Part shown: positions 15,859 to 23,919 of the stretch, in pieces
How positions within the stretch are numbered: the stretch's first letter is position 1
Layout: each line of letters starts with the position of its first letter
From: an uncultured Succinatimonas sp.
GTDB taxonomy: Bacteria > Pseudomonadota > Gammaproteobacteria > Enterobacterales > Succinivibrionaceae
Length of the DNA: 43,969 bases
Assembly (NCBI GenBank): GCA_900317105.1
Contig: ONFP01000038.1
Span: 1 to 43,969, forward strand
Reading direction: 5' to 3'
Made by a program: the position numbers and the translations under genes
Notes under the pieces: generated by a model
Databases searched by the model: none
Told to the model about the DNA's origin: nothing
The model's input: the letters and a program-made list of their open reading frames with translations, nothing else

Positions 15859-18591
15859 ATGGGTAAGTCTTTAGTTATTGTAGAGTCACCATCCAAGGCA
15901 ACAATTATTAACCGTTATTTAGGTGATGATTATGTTGTAAAGGCCAGTGTCGGTCATATTAGAGACCTTGCCACTGCTGCAAGTACCGAGAAGAGCGACA
16001 AAAGCAAAACAAAGACTGACAAGGCTCATAAGCTGACTAAGGATGAGATTTTAGCCCGCAGTATGGGCGTTGATCCAAAGAATGGCTGGAAGGCAAATTA
16101 TGCAATTATGCCTGACAAGCAGAAGGTTGTAGCTGAACTAAAAAAACTTGCCAAGGACGCTGATAAAGTCTACCTCGCAACCGATTTGGATAGAGAGGGA
16201 GAGGCTATTGCATGGCACTTAAAGGAAGTTTTAGGCGGAGATGACGACAAGTATCTGCGAGTAAAGTATCCTGAAATTACCAAGGCAGCTATTCATAAAG
16301 CCTTTGAGAATCCTGGCCGAGTAAATATGAACCTGGTTAATGCGCAGCAGACCAGAAGATTTTTGGATCGTGTCGTTGGCTTTATGGTATCTCCTTTACT
16401 GTGGAAGAAGGTTGCAAGAGGTCTTAGTGCCGGTCGTGTTCAGTCCGTAGCCGTAGAACTTATTGTGGATAAGGAAAGAGAAATCAAGGCCTTCATCCCT
16501 GAAGAATACTGGAATATCGATTCTGTAGTAAAGAACTCTGCCAATCAGGAATTAAAGCTAGCTCTGCATTCAAAGGGTGGTCATAAGTTCGATATCCATA
16601 ACAAGGATGAGGCTGATGCAGTAGTTGCAGCCTTATCAAAGTCAGACTTTATTGTTGATAAGATTGAAACCAAGAAAGGTTCACAAAAACCTCTGCCACC
16701 ATTTACCACTTCAACTCTGCAGCAGGTTGCCAATCAGCGATTGGGCTTCTCTGTAAAACGCACTATGATTGTGGCTCAGAGACTTTATGAGCAGGGTCTT
16801 ATCACCTATATGCGTACTGACAGCGTTAATCTGTCAGATGAGGCTATTGCTGCCGCAAGAGATATTGTGTCCCGCAATTTCGGTGATAAGTATATTCCAC
16901 CAAAGCCTAACTACTACAAGTCTAAAGAGTCAGCTCAGGAAGCTCATGAGGCTATCAGACCATCTCATCCTCTGGATCCGCTTCCATCCTCTGTTGATAA
17001 GGATGGTCAGAGACTTTTTGAACTGATTAAAGCCAGATATCTTGCCTCTCAGATGACCGCTCAGGAATACAATACCACCAGCGTCAGTGTGAGTGCCGGT
17101 GACTATGGATTTAAGGCCTCAGGCAAACAGATTACCTTTGATGGATTCAAGCGAGTCTATAACTTCAACAAGAACGAGGAAGTTATTCTGCCTGAGCTTG
17201 TAGAAGGAGAAAAGCTTAAGGTTTGTGAAATTCTGCCTTCTCAGCACTTCACCCAGCCTCCATCACGCTTCTCTGAAGCTTCACTGGTTAAGGAGCTTGA
17301 AAAGGACGGTATCGGCAGACCATCAACTTATGCCTCTATTATTTCCACAATTCAGGAGCGTGGTTATGTAACCATTTCTCACGGTCGTTTCTATGCCGAG
17401 AGAATGGGCGAGATTGTAACAGACCGTCTGAGATACTCTTTTAAAGATCTGATGGACAAGAATTTCACCGCCTCCATGGAAGATTCCTTAGATGAGATTG
17501 CCGAGGGTAATCTTGACTGGATTCAGAGTCTGGACAAATTCTATAAGAATTTTGAAGGGGAACTTTCAAAGGCAAATCAGTCCTTTGCAGAAGGCGGTAT
17601 GCCAGAGAATTCTCCTCTTGAGATCAAGGAAATGCTCTGTCCTGAATGCAAGAAGTATCATATGGCTGTACAGTCAGGAAAGACCGGTATGTTCTTAAGC
17701 TGTCTTGGCTACTATGATAAGGATGTTAAATCAACAGACCGCTGCCACAAGACTCTTAACTTAAGAGCCATCGATCAGGCAGCCTTAAGCACCTCAAATA
17801 TCTCTGAGGAAGAAGAGGCTCAGATCCTGCGCTCAAGACCTCGCTGTCCTAAGTGTCACAGTGTAATGGATACCTACATCATTGACGAGTCACATAAGCT
17901 GCATCTGTGTTCAACTCCTAACTGTGGCGGTTATCTGTTTGAGACTGGCAAGTTTGACTCTGAGATAGAGAAAGGTCCGGAGATCCCTTGTGAGAAGTGT
18001 GGACATACCATGATCCTAAAGGAAGGTCGTTTTGGTAAGTACATGGCATGTACCAACAAGGAATGCGGAAATACCAGAAAGATCTTAAAGAATGGTCAGG
18101 TTGCACCACCTCGTGAGGATGCCGTTGATTTACCTGATCTTCCATGCAAGGCTGCTGGTTCTCATTATGTATTAAGAGACGGTGCCGCCGGTATCTTCCT
18201 GGCCGCTCACAATTTCCCTAAGGTACGAGAGACCCGTCCTCCAAAGATTGTTGAACTTAAGAAATACAGAGATAAGATTTCTCCAAAGTTCTACTATCTT
18301 GCTGATGCTCCTGCCCATGATCCTGACGGTAATGAGACCGAGGTTCGTTTCAGTCGTAAGACTAAGAAACAGTACATTGTTTCTGTCAAGGATGAAAAAC
18401 AGACCAAGTATGTAGCTTTCTACAACGAGGAGAAGGGGGTATGGGAAGAGCAGGAGGCTGCTAAGACCACCTCAAGGAAGACTGTAGCAAAGAGCTCTGA
18501 AAAGTCCTCAGAGAAGGCTACTGCCAAGAAGGCTACTGCAAAGAAGTCAGCTGCTAAGAAGGCTTCTTCTAAGAAGACTGCAGCCAAGTAG
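15859..18591 (+). CDS. topA: DNA topoisomerase I
   Basis: Type IA topoisomerase that relaxes negative supercoils, 910 residues. The TOPRIM domain begins at SLVIVESPSKA and holds the DLDREGEAIAWHL metal motif. The active-site tyrosine is Y317 in GLITYMRTDS. Three C-terminal zinc-finger-type Cys4 modules follow (starting CPEC, CPKC and CEKC). The protein ends in a low-complexity Lys/Ala/Ser/Thr tail of about 40 residues (KKATAKKSAAKKASSKK), resembling histone-H1-like DNA-binding tails; E. coli TopA lacks it. I chose the ATG at 15859 because MGKSLVIVES is the conserved N-terminus; an in-frame ATG at 15820 lies inside sohB. Confidence 0.97.
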   Translation: MGKSLVIVESPSKATIINRYLGDDYVVKASVGHIRDLATAASTEKSDKSKTKTDKAHKLTKDEILARSMGVDPKNGWKANYAIMPDKQKVVAELKKLAKDADKVYLATDLDREGEAIAWHLKEVLGGDDDKYLRVKYPEITKAAIHKAFENPGRVNMNLVNAQQTRRFLDRVVGFMVSPLLWKKVARGLSAGRVQSVAVELIVDKEREIKAFIPEEYWNIDSVVKNSANQELKLALHSKGGHKFDIHNKDEADAVVAALSKSDFIVDKIETKKGSQKPLPPFTTSTLQQVANQRLGFSVKRTMIVAQRLYEQGLITYMRTDSVNLSDEAIAAARDIVSRNFGDKYIPPKPNYYKSKESAQEAHEAIRPSHPLDPLPSSVDKDGQRLFELIKARYLASQMTAQEYNTTSVSVSAGDYGFKASGKQITFDGFKRVYNFNKNEEVILPELVEGEKLKVCEILPSQHFTQPPSRFSEASLVKELEKDGIGRPSTYASIISTIQERGYVTISHGRFYAERMGEIVTDRLRYSFKDLMDKNFTASMEDSLDEIAEGNLDWIQSLDKFYKNFEGELSKANQSFAEGGMPENSPLEIKEMLCPECKKYHMAVQSGKTGMFLSCLGYYDKDVKSTDRCHKTLNLRAIDQAALSTSNISEEEEAQILRSRPRCPKCHSVMDTYIIDESHKLHLCSTPNCGGYLFETGKFDSEIEKGPEIPCEKCGHTMILKEGRFGKYMACTNKECGNTRKILKNGQVAPPREDAVDLPDLPCKAAGSHYVLRDGAAGIFLAAHNFPKVRETRPPKIVELKKYRDKISPKFYYLADAPAHDPDGNETEVRFSRKTKKQYIVSVKDEKQTKYVAFYNEEKGVWEEQEAAKTTSRKTVAKSSEKSSEKATAKKATAKKSAAKKASSKKTAAK

Positions 18592-18615
18592 CTCCTAATC
18601 AAAAATAATTCTGTA

Positions 18616-18664
18616 AATCCGTCACTTCGTTTGAAGATTCCTGATACGAGTGACGGATTTTTTT
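18616..18664 (+). terminator. Intrinsic terminator of topA
   Basis: AATCCGTCACT (18616-18626) pairs with AGTGACGGATT (18649-18659), 11 perfect base pairs, followed by a run of Ts to 18664. The remaining 18665-18875 is AT-rich leader sequence before the second chemoreceptor, with a possible TACAAT -10 at 18831 and no clear -35. I see no FliA-type promoter. Confidence 0.85.
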
Positions 18665-18875
18665 GTGATAAAGATTTGATAATTTTGCTGGCTGTTCTAT
18701 AACTGTATTCAGTTGTTTTCGGCATCAATAACGTTAATCAGGTTTCGTTTTTTTGGTTATTCATAGAGTTTTTGAAATAATTTAAAAAAAAATAATGAAA
18801 TTTCAAAACACTAATTTAAACTTAAAAGAGTACAATGTGTGCTTCTGTTTTAATTGCTGCTTTTAGGATCATACT

Positions 18876-20477
18876 ATGTTTAGTAAATTAAATGTCAAAG
18901 CCAAACTGATTATTGCCTTCTTTACAGTGATTCTCTTTACTCTGGGAATTGCTGTGACCGGTATTATTGTTCAGCTTAATAACAATAAGGTAATTAAGGA
19001 TGTAAATTTTATCCTTGGTACCCGTCATGAGCGAATCGATAGAGTTTTTAAAGCTGTTGTTGCTCTTGATAATATCGCCTATGAGTTTTCTGCAGATACA
19101 GGCTCCTATACAGCTGATAAGGCTAAGGAATTTACTGATCTTGGCAGTGAGCTGCTTGATGCTACAGGTCAGCTTGCCGGAACCAATAATCCTAAAGAAA
19201 CCAATGATATTAAAGCTAATTCCGCAAGGTATGTTCAGAATATTCCTTTATTCCTGGCAGCTGTAGGAAATGGAGAACAGGAAAAGGCAGAGTCAATTTA
19301 TAAGGATGTTTTATCCTCCTGTTATGATGTGGTTCAGTCTTTAAGCTATAAGATTGGTGAAAGACAGATTAAACAGGCAAAGGATGTAGTGGCAGCGAAT
19401 GATTCTGAAGGACCGCTGATTTTTACTATCGTTCTGTCTGTTATTGCAGTGATTGCTGCTGCTGTAATTGCCCTGATGTTTGCTAACAGTATTGTGGCAA
19501 TTCTAACAAAGGCTGTAAATGCAGCTGAGGAAATGGCTCAGGGTAATCTTACTCATGAGATTAAACACTCCAGACGAGATGAGTTTGGTCATCTTTTATC
19601 TTCTCTTGAGAAGATGCGAGAAGAGTGGAGAGTCCTGGTAGGTTCAATCAAGTCTACCACCAGAGATGTTGAGGATAATGTTCAGCACATCAGCAGAATT
19701 ACCGATAACATCAATACCAAGGCTCAGGAAGCGGAGAATCGCTCTCTGACTGTGGCTGCAGCTTCAAATGAGATGGTTTCAACTACCGGTGATATTGCGA
19801 ATAACTGTGAGACCGCTGCGTCCAATGCCAAGCAGGCTAACAATACTACTGCTGAAGGTGTAGCTGCTGTTGAAGATACAATCAATGGCATTCAGATGCA
19901 GGTGGAGAATTCACGTCGTGATGCTGACTATATCCACGCTCTGGTAGAGCAGGCTGATAATGTTGGTACTATCGTTAACACTATTGACGATATTGCCTCT
20001 CAGACCAATCTGCTGGCTCTTAATGCCGCAATTGAAGCTGCCCGTGCAGGTGAAGCCGGTAAGGGCTTCGCTGTTGTTGCTGATGAAGTTCGTGCACTGG
20101 CCTCCCGTACCTCCAAGTCTACTCAGGAAATTACCAAGATGGTTACTCAGATTCAGTCTGATGCCAATACAGCAAATGAATCTATGACAGCCAGTCTGAA
20201 TCGTATGAATGAACTTGCTGAGAAGACTACCACCGTTAACAGTCTATTGCAGTCAATCATGGATCAGGTAGGCGGGGTAACTTCTCAGATTACTCAGATT
20301 GCTACAGCAGCTGAAGAGCAGACTACTGCTACCTCTGAGATTTCTGCCAATATGCAGGGCATTACCGATATTTCTCAGAGCTTCTCTAATGAAGTTAGAA
20401 ATGCAAATGTTGAAGTCAACAAGAGTATTGAGCTGCTAGAAGATCTGGTTCACAAGGTTGAAAGTATCAGAGTCTAG
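18876..20477 (+). CDS. Methyl-accepting chemotaxis protein (transmembrane chemoreceptor)
   Basis: A 533-residue paralogue of the receptor at 793-2367. It has TM1 (about 10-34), a periplasmic helical sensor of about 145 residues, TM2 (about 180-203), HAMP, and a signalling coiled coil whose tip ([19 protein letters not shown] onward) is nearly identical to the first receptor's. The sensor domains differ except for a shared motif after TM1 (FILGTR), so ligands probably differ. No C-terminal methylation-enzyme tether is present. It is monocistronic, followed by a good terminator. An orphan MglB-like binding protein about 5 kb away is a speculative partner. Confidence 0.94.
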   Translation: MFSKLNVKAKLIIAFFTVILFTLGIAVTGIIVQLNNNKVIKDVNFILGTRHERIDRVFKAVVALDNIAYEFSADTGSYTADKAKEFTDLGSELLDATGQLAGTNNPKETNDIKANSARYVQNIPLFLAAVGNGEQEKAESIYKDVLSSCYDVVQSLSYKIGERQIKQAKDVVAANDSEGPLIFTIVLSVIAVIAAAVIALMFANSIVAILTKAVNAAEEMAQGNLTHEIKHSRRDEFGHLLSSLEKMREEWRVLVGSIKSTTRDVEDNVQHISRITDNINTKAQEAENRSLTVAAASNEMVSTTGDIANNCETAASNAKQANNTTAEGVAAVEDTINGIQMQVENSRRDADYIHALVEQADNVGTIVNTIDDIASQTNLLALNAAIEAARAGEAGKGFAVVADEVRALASRTSKSTQEITKMVTQIQSDANTANESMTASLNRMNELAEKTTTVNSLLQSIMDQVGGVTSQITQIATAAEEQTTATSEISANMQGITDISQSFSNEVRNANVEVNKSIELLEDLVHKVESIRV

Positions 20478-20505
20478 TTTCTGTATTTTACTTTTTTGAT
20501 GAATT

Positions 20506-20540
20506 AAGCCATTGTCTGAAAAAGATAATGGCTTTATTGT
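20506..20540 (+). terminator. Intrinsic terminator after the second chemoreceptor
   Basis: AAGCCATTGTC (20506-20516) pairs with GATAATGGCTT (20524-20534) with one G-U pair, followed by TATTGTTT. Confidence 0.7.
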
Positions 20541-20586
20541 TTGGGCCTGATGTAAAGAGTCTTATTAAAGACAGAAGATCTGCTTG

Positions 20587-21813
20587 CTACAGCTCCATTG
20601 GATAGGACTGGATTTTCCTGATTAAGGAAACATCTTCAGTCTTGTTATCATCTGCTGTTGCCATGAGATTTTCCAGTTCTCTTAGATACTGTTTTAGCTG
20701 AGACTGAATCTGTACGGAACAGTATTTGTAGTACTTCTGCAGCTCACTGTCAGACAGGTTCTCCCGGTAATTGTTACCAGCAAAAAGGGCAACATAAAGT
20801 CTGTAACTCTCTGAGCAGTTGTTATCAGCTCTAATAAAGGCACGATTATTAAGATTAAGACTGTTATGATAGTGAACTGAATCTGCCTCACTAAGCGTGT
20901 CAAGAAATGTCTGATAGGCTCCTTTCTCCTTATTCCGAGGAACAGAAGCTTTTTTTAATGCTGTAACAGCATCCCTGAGTGACAGATTGACTATACTTTC
21001 TCTTTGAGGAGTGAGCACAGTTGCCGGGGATAATATTCCAAAATCAGTCAGCTCATAGCTTTTAGGCAGCACATCATTGCCATCATAATAAAGAGCCTCA
21101 AGAGTATCCTCTCGAAGGGACAGCGGTCTGATAATCTCTATTGAGCGTGAGAGTGAATCGTATTCGAGAAGATATTTGTCTTGAGCTATGATATTTGAAA
21201 GCGACTCTATTCTGTCATGATAGCTTCTTATGACAAATCGAAGCAATGGTCCATTAACCTGACTTAAATATCTGAAAAGGTAAATCAGTAAATCCAGTCT
21301 CTTTGTATGTTCTGACTTTGAAATTTTATCCTGATAGCCATATTTTGCAGCACATGCGGAGAGTCCATCTGAATAGAAAGGAATTCCTCCATCCAGTATC
21401 TCGTGAAGTTTTAGAACTCTGTTTACATCACATACGCAGTAGGCTTCTTTGAGAATATCCGGTTTTCTGAAATTTCTTAGGCAGATCTGCTCTAAAACCT
21501 TAAGATTGCGTACAGACCAGGTGATTACAGTGGTCTCCTGGTTGAAAATCTTCTCTGAAAGAATATCCAGAAACTGATCTTCGGATAAGCCCTTTTTAAT
21601 TGTAAAAGGATCGATTCCCTGGGAAAACAGATAATTCGGACTTGGTAATAGATTATCAAGGCCTCTGCTGGTAATAATCTCTCGCTCACCAGTGAGATTT
21701 AAATTCTCGTCGGCAAGAACATAGGCTATTCCATATAAAGCTGCTTTAGAGTCTGGATTGTTGAGTGGAAGAGGAAGTACAAAGGCGTACTTCCTTTTAA
21801 TAACGGTCTGCAT
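20587..21813 (-). CDS. Exodeoxyribonuclease I (SbcB)-like protein with degenerate catalytic site
   Basis: A 408-residue protein that follows E. coli ExoI along its length: the N-terminal region with NLLPSPNYLFSQGIDP (ExoI DYLPQPGAVLITGITP), the RNF segment, a central SH3-like and helical part, and a C-terminal RLYVALFAGNNY block (ExoI KLLFRYRARNFP). The DnaQ-type metal ligands appear lost. The DYETF motif reads P14-L-P16-L, and the Asp of ExoI NVRFDDE is not kept. Only a His and an Asp in the late HxxxxxD motif survive (SEHTKRLD). It may keep DNA- or SSB-binding without 3'-5' exonuclease activity. Its start overlaps the DUF4250 stop by one base (TAATG), so it is translationally coupled as the third gene of the purT operon. 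Confidence 0.72.
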   Translation of the reverse strand: MQTVIKRKYAFVLPLPLNNPDSKAALYGIAYVLADENLNLTGEREIITSRGLDNLLPSPNYLFSQGIDPFTIKKGLSEDQFLDILSEKIFNQETTVITWSVRNLKVLEQICLRNFRKPDILKEAYCVCDVNRVLKLHEILDGGIPFYSDGLSACAAKYGYQDKISKSEHTKRLDLLIYLFRYLSQVNGPLLRFVIRSYHDRIESLSNIIAQDKYLLEYDSLSRSIEIIRPLSLREDTLEALYYDGNDVLPKSYELTDFGILSPATVLTPQRESIVNLSLRDAVTALKKASVPRNKEKGAYQTFLDTLSEADSVHYHNSLNLNNRAFIRADNNCSESYRLYVALFAGNNYRENLSDSELQKYYKYCSVQIQSQLKQYLRELENLMATADDNKTEDVSLIRKIQSYPMEL

Positions 21814-22004
21814 TACTTGAACTGATTGATTTCTTTTACGTATTCAAAGCCTGCAGCTTTAAGTTTGTTTACAAGTTCTTCCTGACTGATGTCATGGACC
21901 TTGCAAAGTTCCTCTAAAGATGAATACTCGTCTCTTAGCTGCATATTTACTGCAGACAGAAGAATAAAAGGATCCATTGAGGCGAATTTTTCTAAAGACA
22001 TCAT
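21813..22004 (-). CDS. DUF4250 domain-containing small protein
   Basis: A 63-residue protein matching the DUF4250 family, with the characteristic DPFILLSAVNMQLRDEYSSL opening and the helix-turn-helix-like DISQEELVNKLKAAGFEY. Its function is unknown. The pattern of an N-terminal helix, a short HTH-like middle and a C-terminal NQF is typical of this widespread gut-bacterial family. It begins three bases after purT and ends overlapping the ExoI-like start, so it sits in the middle of a tight three-gene operon. Confidence 0.85.
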   Translation of the reverse strand: MMSLEKFASMDPFILLSAVNMQLRDEYSSLEELCKVHDISQEELVNKLKAAGFEYVKEINQFK

Positions 22005-22007
22005 TTT

Positions 22008-23213
22008 TTACTGTCCCTCGAAATCCTGAATTTCATAGTTCATCTGAGAACGCATCTTCTTGACATTCTCAACTGCTTCCTCTGTGGTAAAGCCTCGGCA
22101 TAGACATACGGCCATACGGCGTTCACCGTCAATATCAGGTTTGCCGAAGATTCTTAGCTGTGAGCCCGGGGATACCTTTAATACCTCATCAAGATTCTTG
22201 TAGGTGATTTTGCTGCCTTTACCCTTCAGACATACTGCTGCTGAAGCTGATGGTCCGAAGAAGGTGATCTTACCGATAGGAAGTCCTAAAAGTGCTCTTA
22301 CATGCAGAGCAAACTCTGACATGTCCTGAGAAACCATGGTTACCATACCGGTATCGTGAGGTCTTGGTGACAGTTCTGAGAAGATTACCTGATTTCCGCA
22401 GATGAAAAGCTCAACACCAAAGATTCCATAACCGCCCAGCGCAGAAACAACTGTTGAGGCAATGCGCTTGGCTTCAATCAGAATATCCTCGGAAAGATGT
22501 GCCGGCTGCCATGATTCCTGGTAATCGCCATGAACCTGATGATGTCCGATGGCTTCGCAGAAATGAATTCCGTCTGAGGCACTTACAGTTAACAGGGTAA
22601 TCTCGCTGTCAAACTGAACAAAGCCTTCAACAATAACTCTTTCCATCCCTCCACGACCGTTTTTGCAGGCTTCATCAAAGGCTTTTTCAATGTCTCCCTC
22701 TGATTTGAGGACGCTCTGACCCTTGCCTGAGGAACTCATAATTGGCTTCATGATGCAAGGAAAGCCGATACGACCGATCTGCTCTTTAATTTCACTTACG
22801 GATGAGGCAAAGAAATATGGTGAGGTAGGAAGTCCTAATTCCTCAGCTGCCAATTTTCTGATGGCTTCTCTGTTCATGGTAATGTTGGCTGCATTGGCGC
22901 TTGGTACAACATTAAAACCTTCAGCTTCAAGCTTAAGTAGAGTTTCTGTGGAAATAGCCTCAATCTCAGGGATGATGTAATCTGGTTTGAGTTTTGTAAT
23001 CAGATCATATAACTCGTCAGGATTTTTCATATTGATGATAGCTTTCTTCTGTGCTACCTGCATTGCAGGTGCATTGTCGTATCTATCACAGGCTGTGACT
23101 TCAATTCCGTAACGAATTAACTCAATTGCAACTTCTTTTCCAAGCTCTCCTGATCCTAACAGCAGGGCACTGGTGGTTTTATCTTGATAATCAATTGTAA
23201 CTGATGTAGACAT
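22008..23213 (-). CDS. purT: Formate-dependent phosphoribosylglycinamide formyltransferase PurT
   Basis: ATP-grasp enzyme that makes formyl-GAR from GAR, ATP and formate in step 3 of purine synthesis, bypassing folate-dependent PurN. At 401 residues it is full length. Visible are the N-terminal nucleotide-binding LLLGSGELGKEV, EIEAIST, the ATP-grasp KPIMSSSGKGQS loop, the EGFVQFDSEITLL segment and the SPRPHDTGMVT block. Formate use suits an anaerobe with pyruvate formate-lyase. It is the first gene of an operon with DUF4250 and the ExoI-like gene. An inverted repeat lies over its promoter region. Confidence 0.97.
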   Translation of the reverse strand: MSTSVTIDYQDKTTSALLLGSGELGKEVAIELIRYGIEVTACDRYDNAPAMQVAQKKAIINMKNPDELYDLITKLKPDYIIPEIEAISTETLLKLEAEGFNVVPSANAANITMNREAIRKLAAEELGLPTSPYFFASSVSEIKEQIGRIGFPCIMKPIMSSSGKGQSVLKSEGDIEKAFDEACKNGRGGMERVIVEGFVQFDSEITLLTVSASDGIHFCEAIGHHQVHGDYQESWQPAHLSEDILIEAKRIASTVVSALGGYGIFGVELFICGNQVIFSELSPRPHDTGMVTMVSQDMSEFALHVRALLGLPIGKITFFGPSASAAVCLKGKGSKITYKNLDEVLKVSPGSQLRIFGKPDIDGERRMAVCLCRGFTTEEAVENVKKMRSQMNYEIQDFEGQ

Positions 23214-23241
23214 TTCTCTCTCCGGAAAACAAACTGCGGAT

Positions 23242-23276
23242 ATTATAACCCAACCACGATATCAATACATTGATAT
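23242..23276 (-). promoter_or_regulatory. purT promoter with inverted-repeat operator candidate
   Basis: On the minus strand a perfect TATAAT (plus 23242-23247) lies 28 bases before the purT ATG. Across the -35 position is the inverted repeat ATATCAAT-AC-ATTGATAT (23259-23276, two 8-bp arms), while a good -35 hexamer is lacking. It does not match the PurR operator consensus as I know it. Confidence 0.5.
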
Positions 23277-23356
23277 GGCAATTTTTTTGTTTTTTGCACT
23301 CAAAACTTTCTTTTTTTGAAAAGAATCAGTTTTTCGTGTTTGTTTTCTCTGTAGAA

Positions 23357-23872
23357 CTATTGGTTTTCCAATATATTTGACAGCAAAGCTTTTTTCTCTT
23401 TGCTGAGTTTAATGAGCTTATCCTCAGCAAGACTTAAGATTAGAGCTTTGCAGCCTTTGAGGATCTGATTAAAAGACTCTTTGAACTCTCCTGTGTACCA
23501 TGGATCGTCTATGTTGCCGGGAGTGTCTGTAAAATCCAGCAGTTTGTAAACCTTGCTCTTGTCCATGTCTGGAAACAGGTAGTAAAGATTTCTCAGGTTG
23601 AAATCTTCCATAGCGATGATGTAATCGTTTGTTTCAAGATCATCTCGTGTAATCTGTCTGGCGGTTTTCTCTGAGCAGTCGATGTGATAGGAGTTTAAAA
23701 GTTTTTTTACCGGCGGATAAACTCCATTACCGATTTCCTCCTGAGAGGTGGCTGCAGAGCAGATTCTGAATTCATCTGAAAGCCCTATGTCATCTACAAG
23801 TTTTTTCATAACAAATTCTGCTATAGGAGAACGACATATATTACCGTGACAGATAAATTCAATTTTGATCAT
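23357..23872 (-). CDS. Low-molecular-weight protein-tyrosine phosphatase
   Basis: A 171-residue cytoplasmic phosphatase of the LMW-PTP/arsenate-reductase fold. The P-loop C(x)5R-S is at the N-terminus (C8 to S15, CHGNICRS) and the general-acid motif D123-P124 is in DDPWYTGEF. All catalytic residues are present. In many bacteria such enzymes act on BY-kinases of capsule systems; here the only related gene is the kinase-dead Wzz-like protein 12 kb away, so the substrate is open. It has about 20 residues more at the C-terminus than typical members. It is transcribed alone or with sequence upstream; purT follows after 143 bases on the same strand. Confidence 0.93.
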   Translation of the reverse strand: MIKIEFICHGNICRSPIAEFVMKKLVDDIGLSDEFRICSAATSQEEIGNGVYPPVKKLLNSYHIDCSEKTARQITRDDLETNDYIIAMEDFNLRNLYYLFPDMDKSKVYKLLDFTDTPGNIDDPWYTGEFKESFNQILKGCKALILSLAEDKLIKLSKEKKALLSNILENQ

Positions 23873-23919
23873 TTTGCTTACCAGTGTTGAAAATTGTTTT
23901 AGCTAAATATAACACTATT

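Noticed and set aside
16769-18415. Open frames inside topA on both strands
   Set aside because: They are shadows of the topA coding frame without ribosome sites or recognisable domains; the same holds for other nested frames in the window.
18781-18875. FliA (sigma-28) promoter for the second chemoreceptor
   Set aside because: A TAAA element exists but no GCCGATAA-like -10 at the right distance.
23221-23260. PurR operator before purT
   Set aside because: The palindrome does not resemble the ACGCAAACGTTTGCGT-type PurR consensus.
23302-23333. Terminator for the tyrosine phosphatase gene
   Set aside because: The AT-rich imperfect stem lies upstream of purT with no T-run in the needed direction, and upstream of the phosphatase end it cannot serve.
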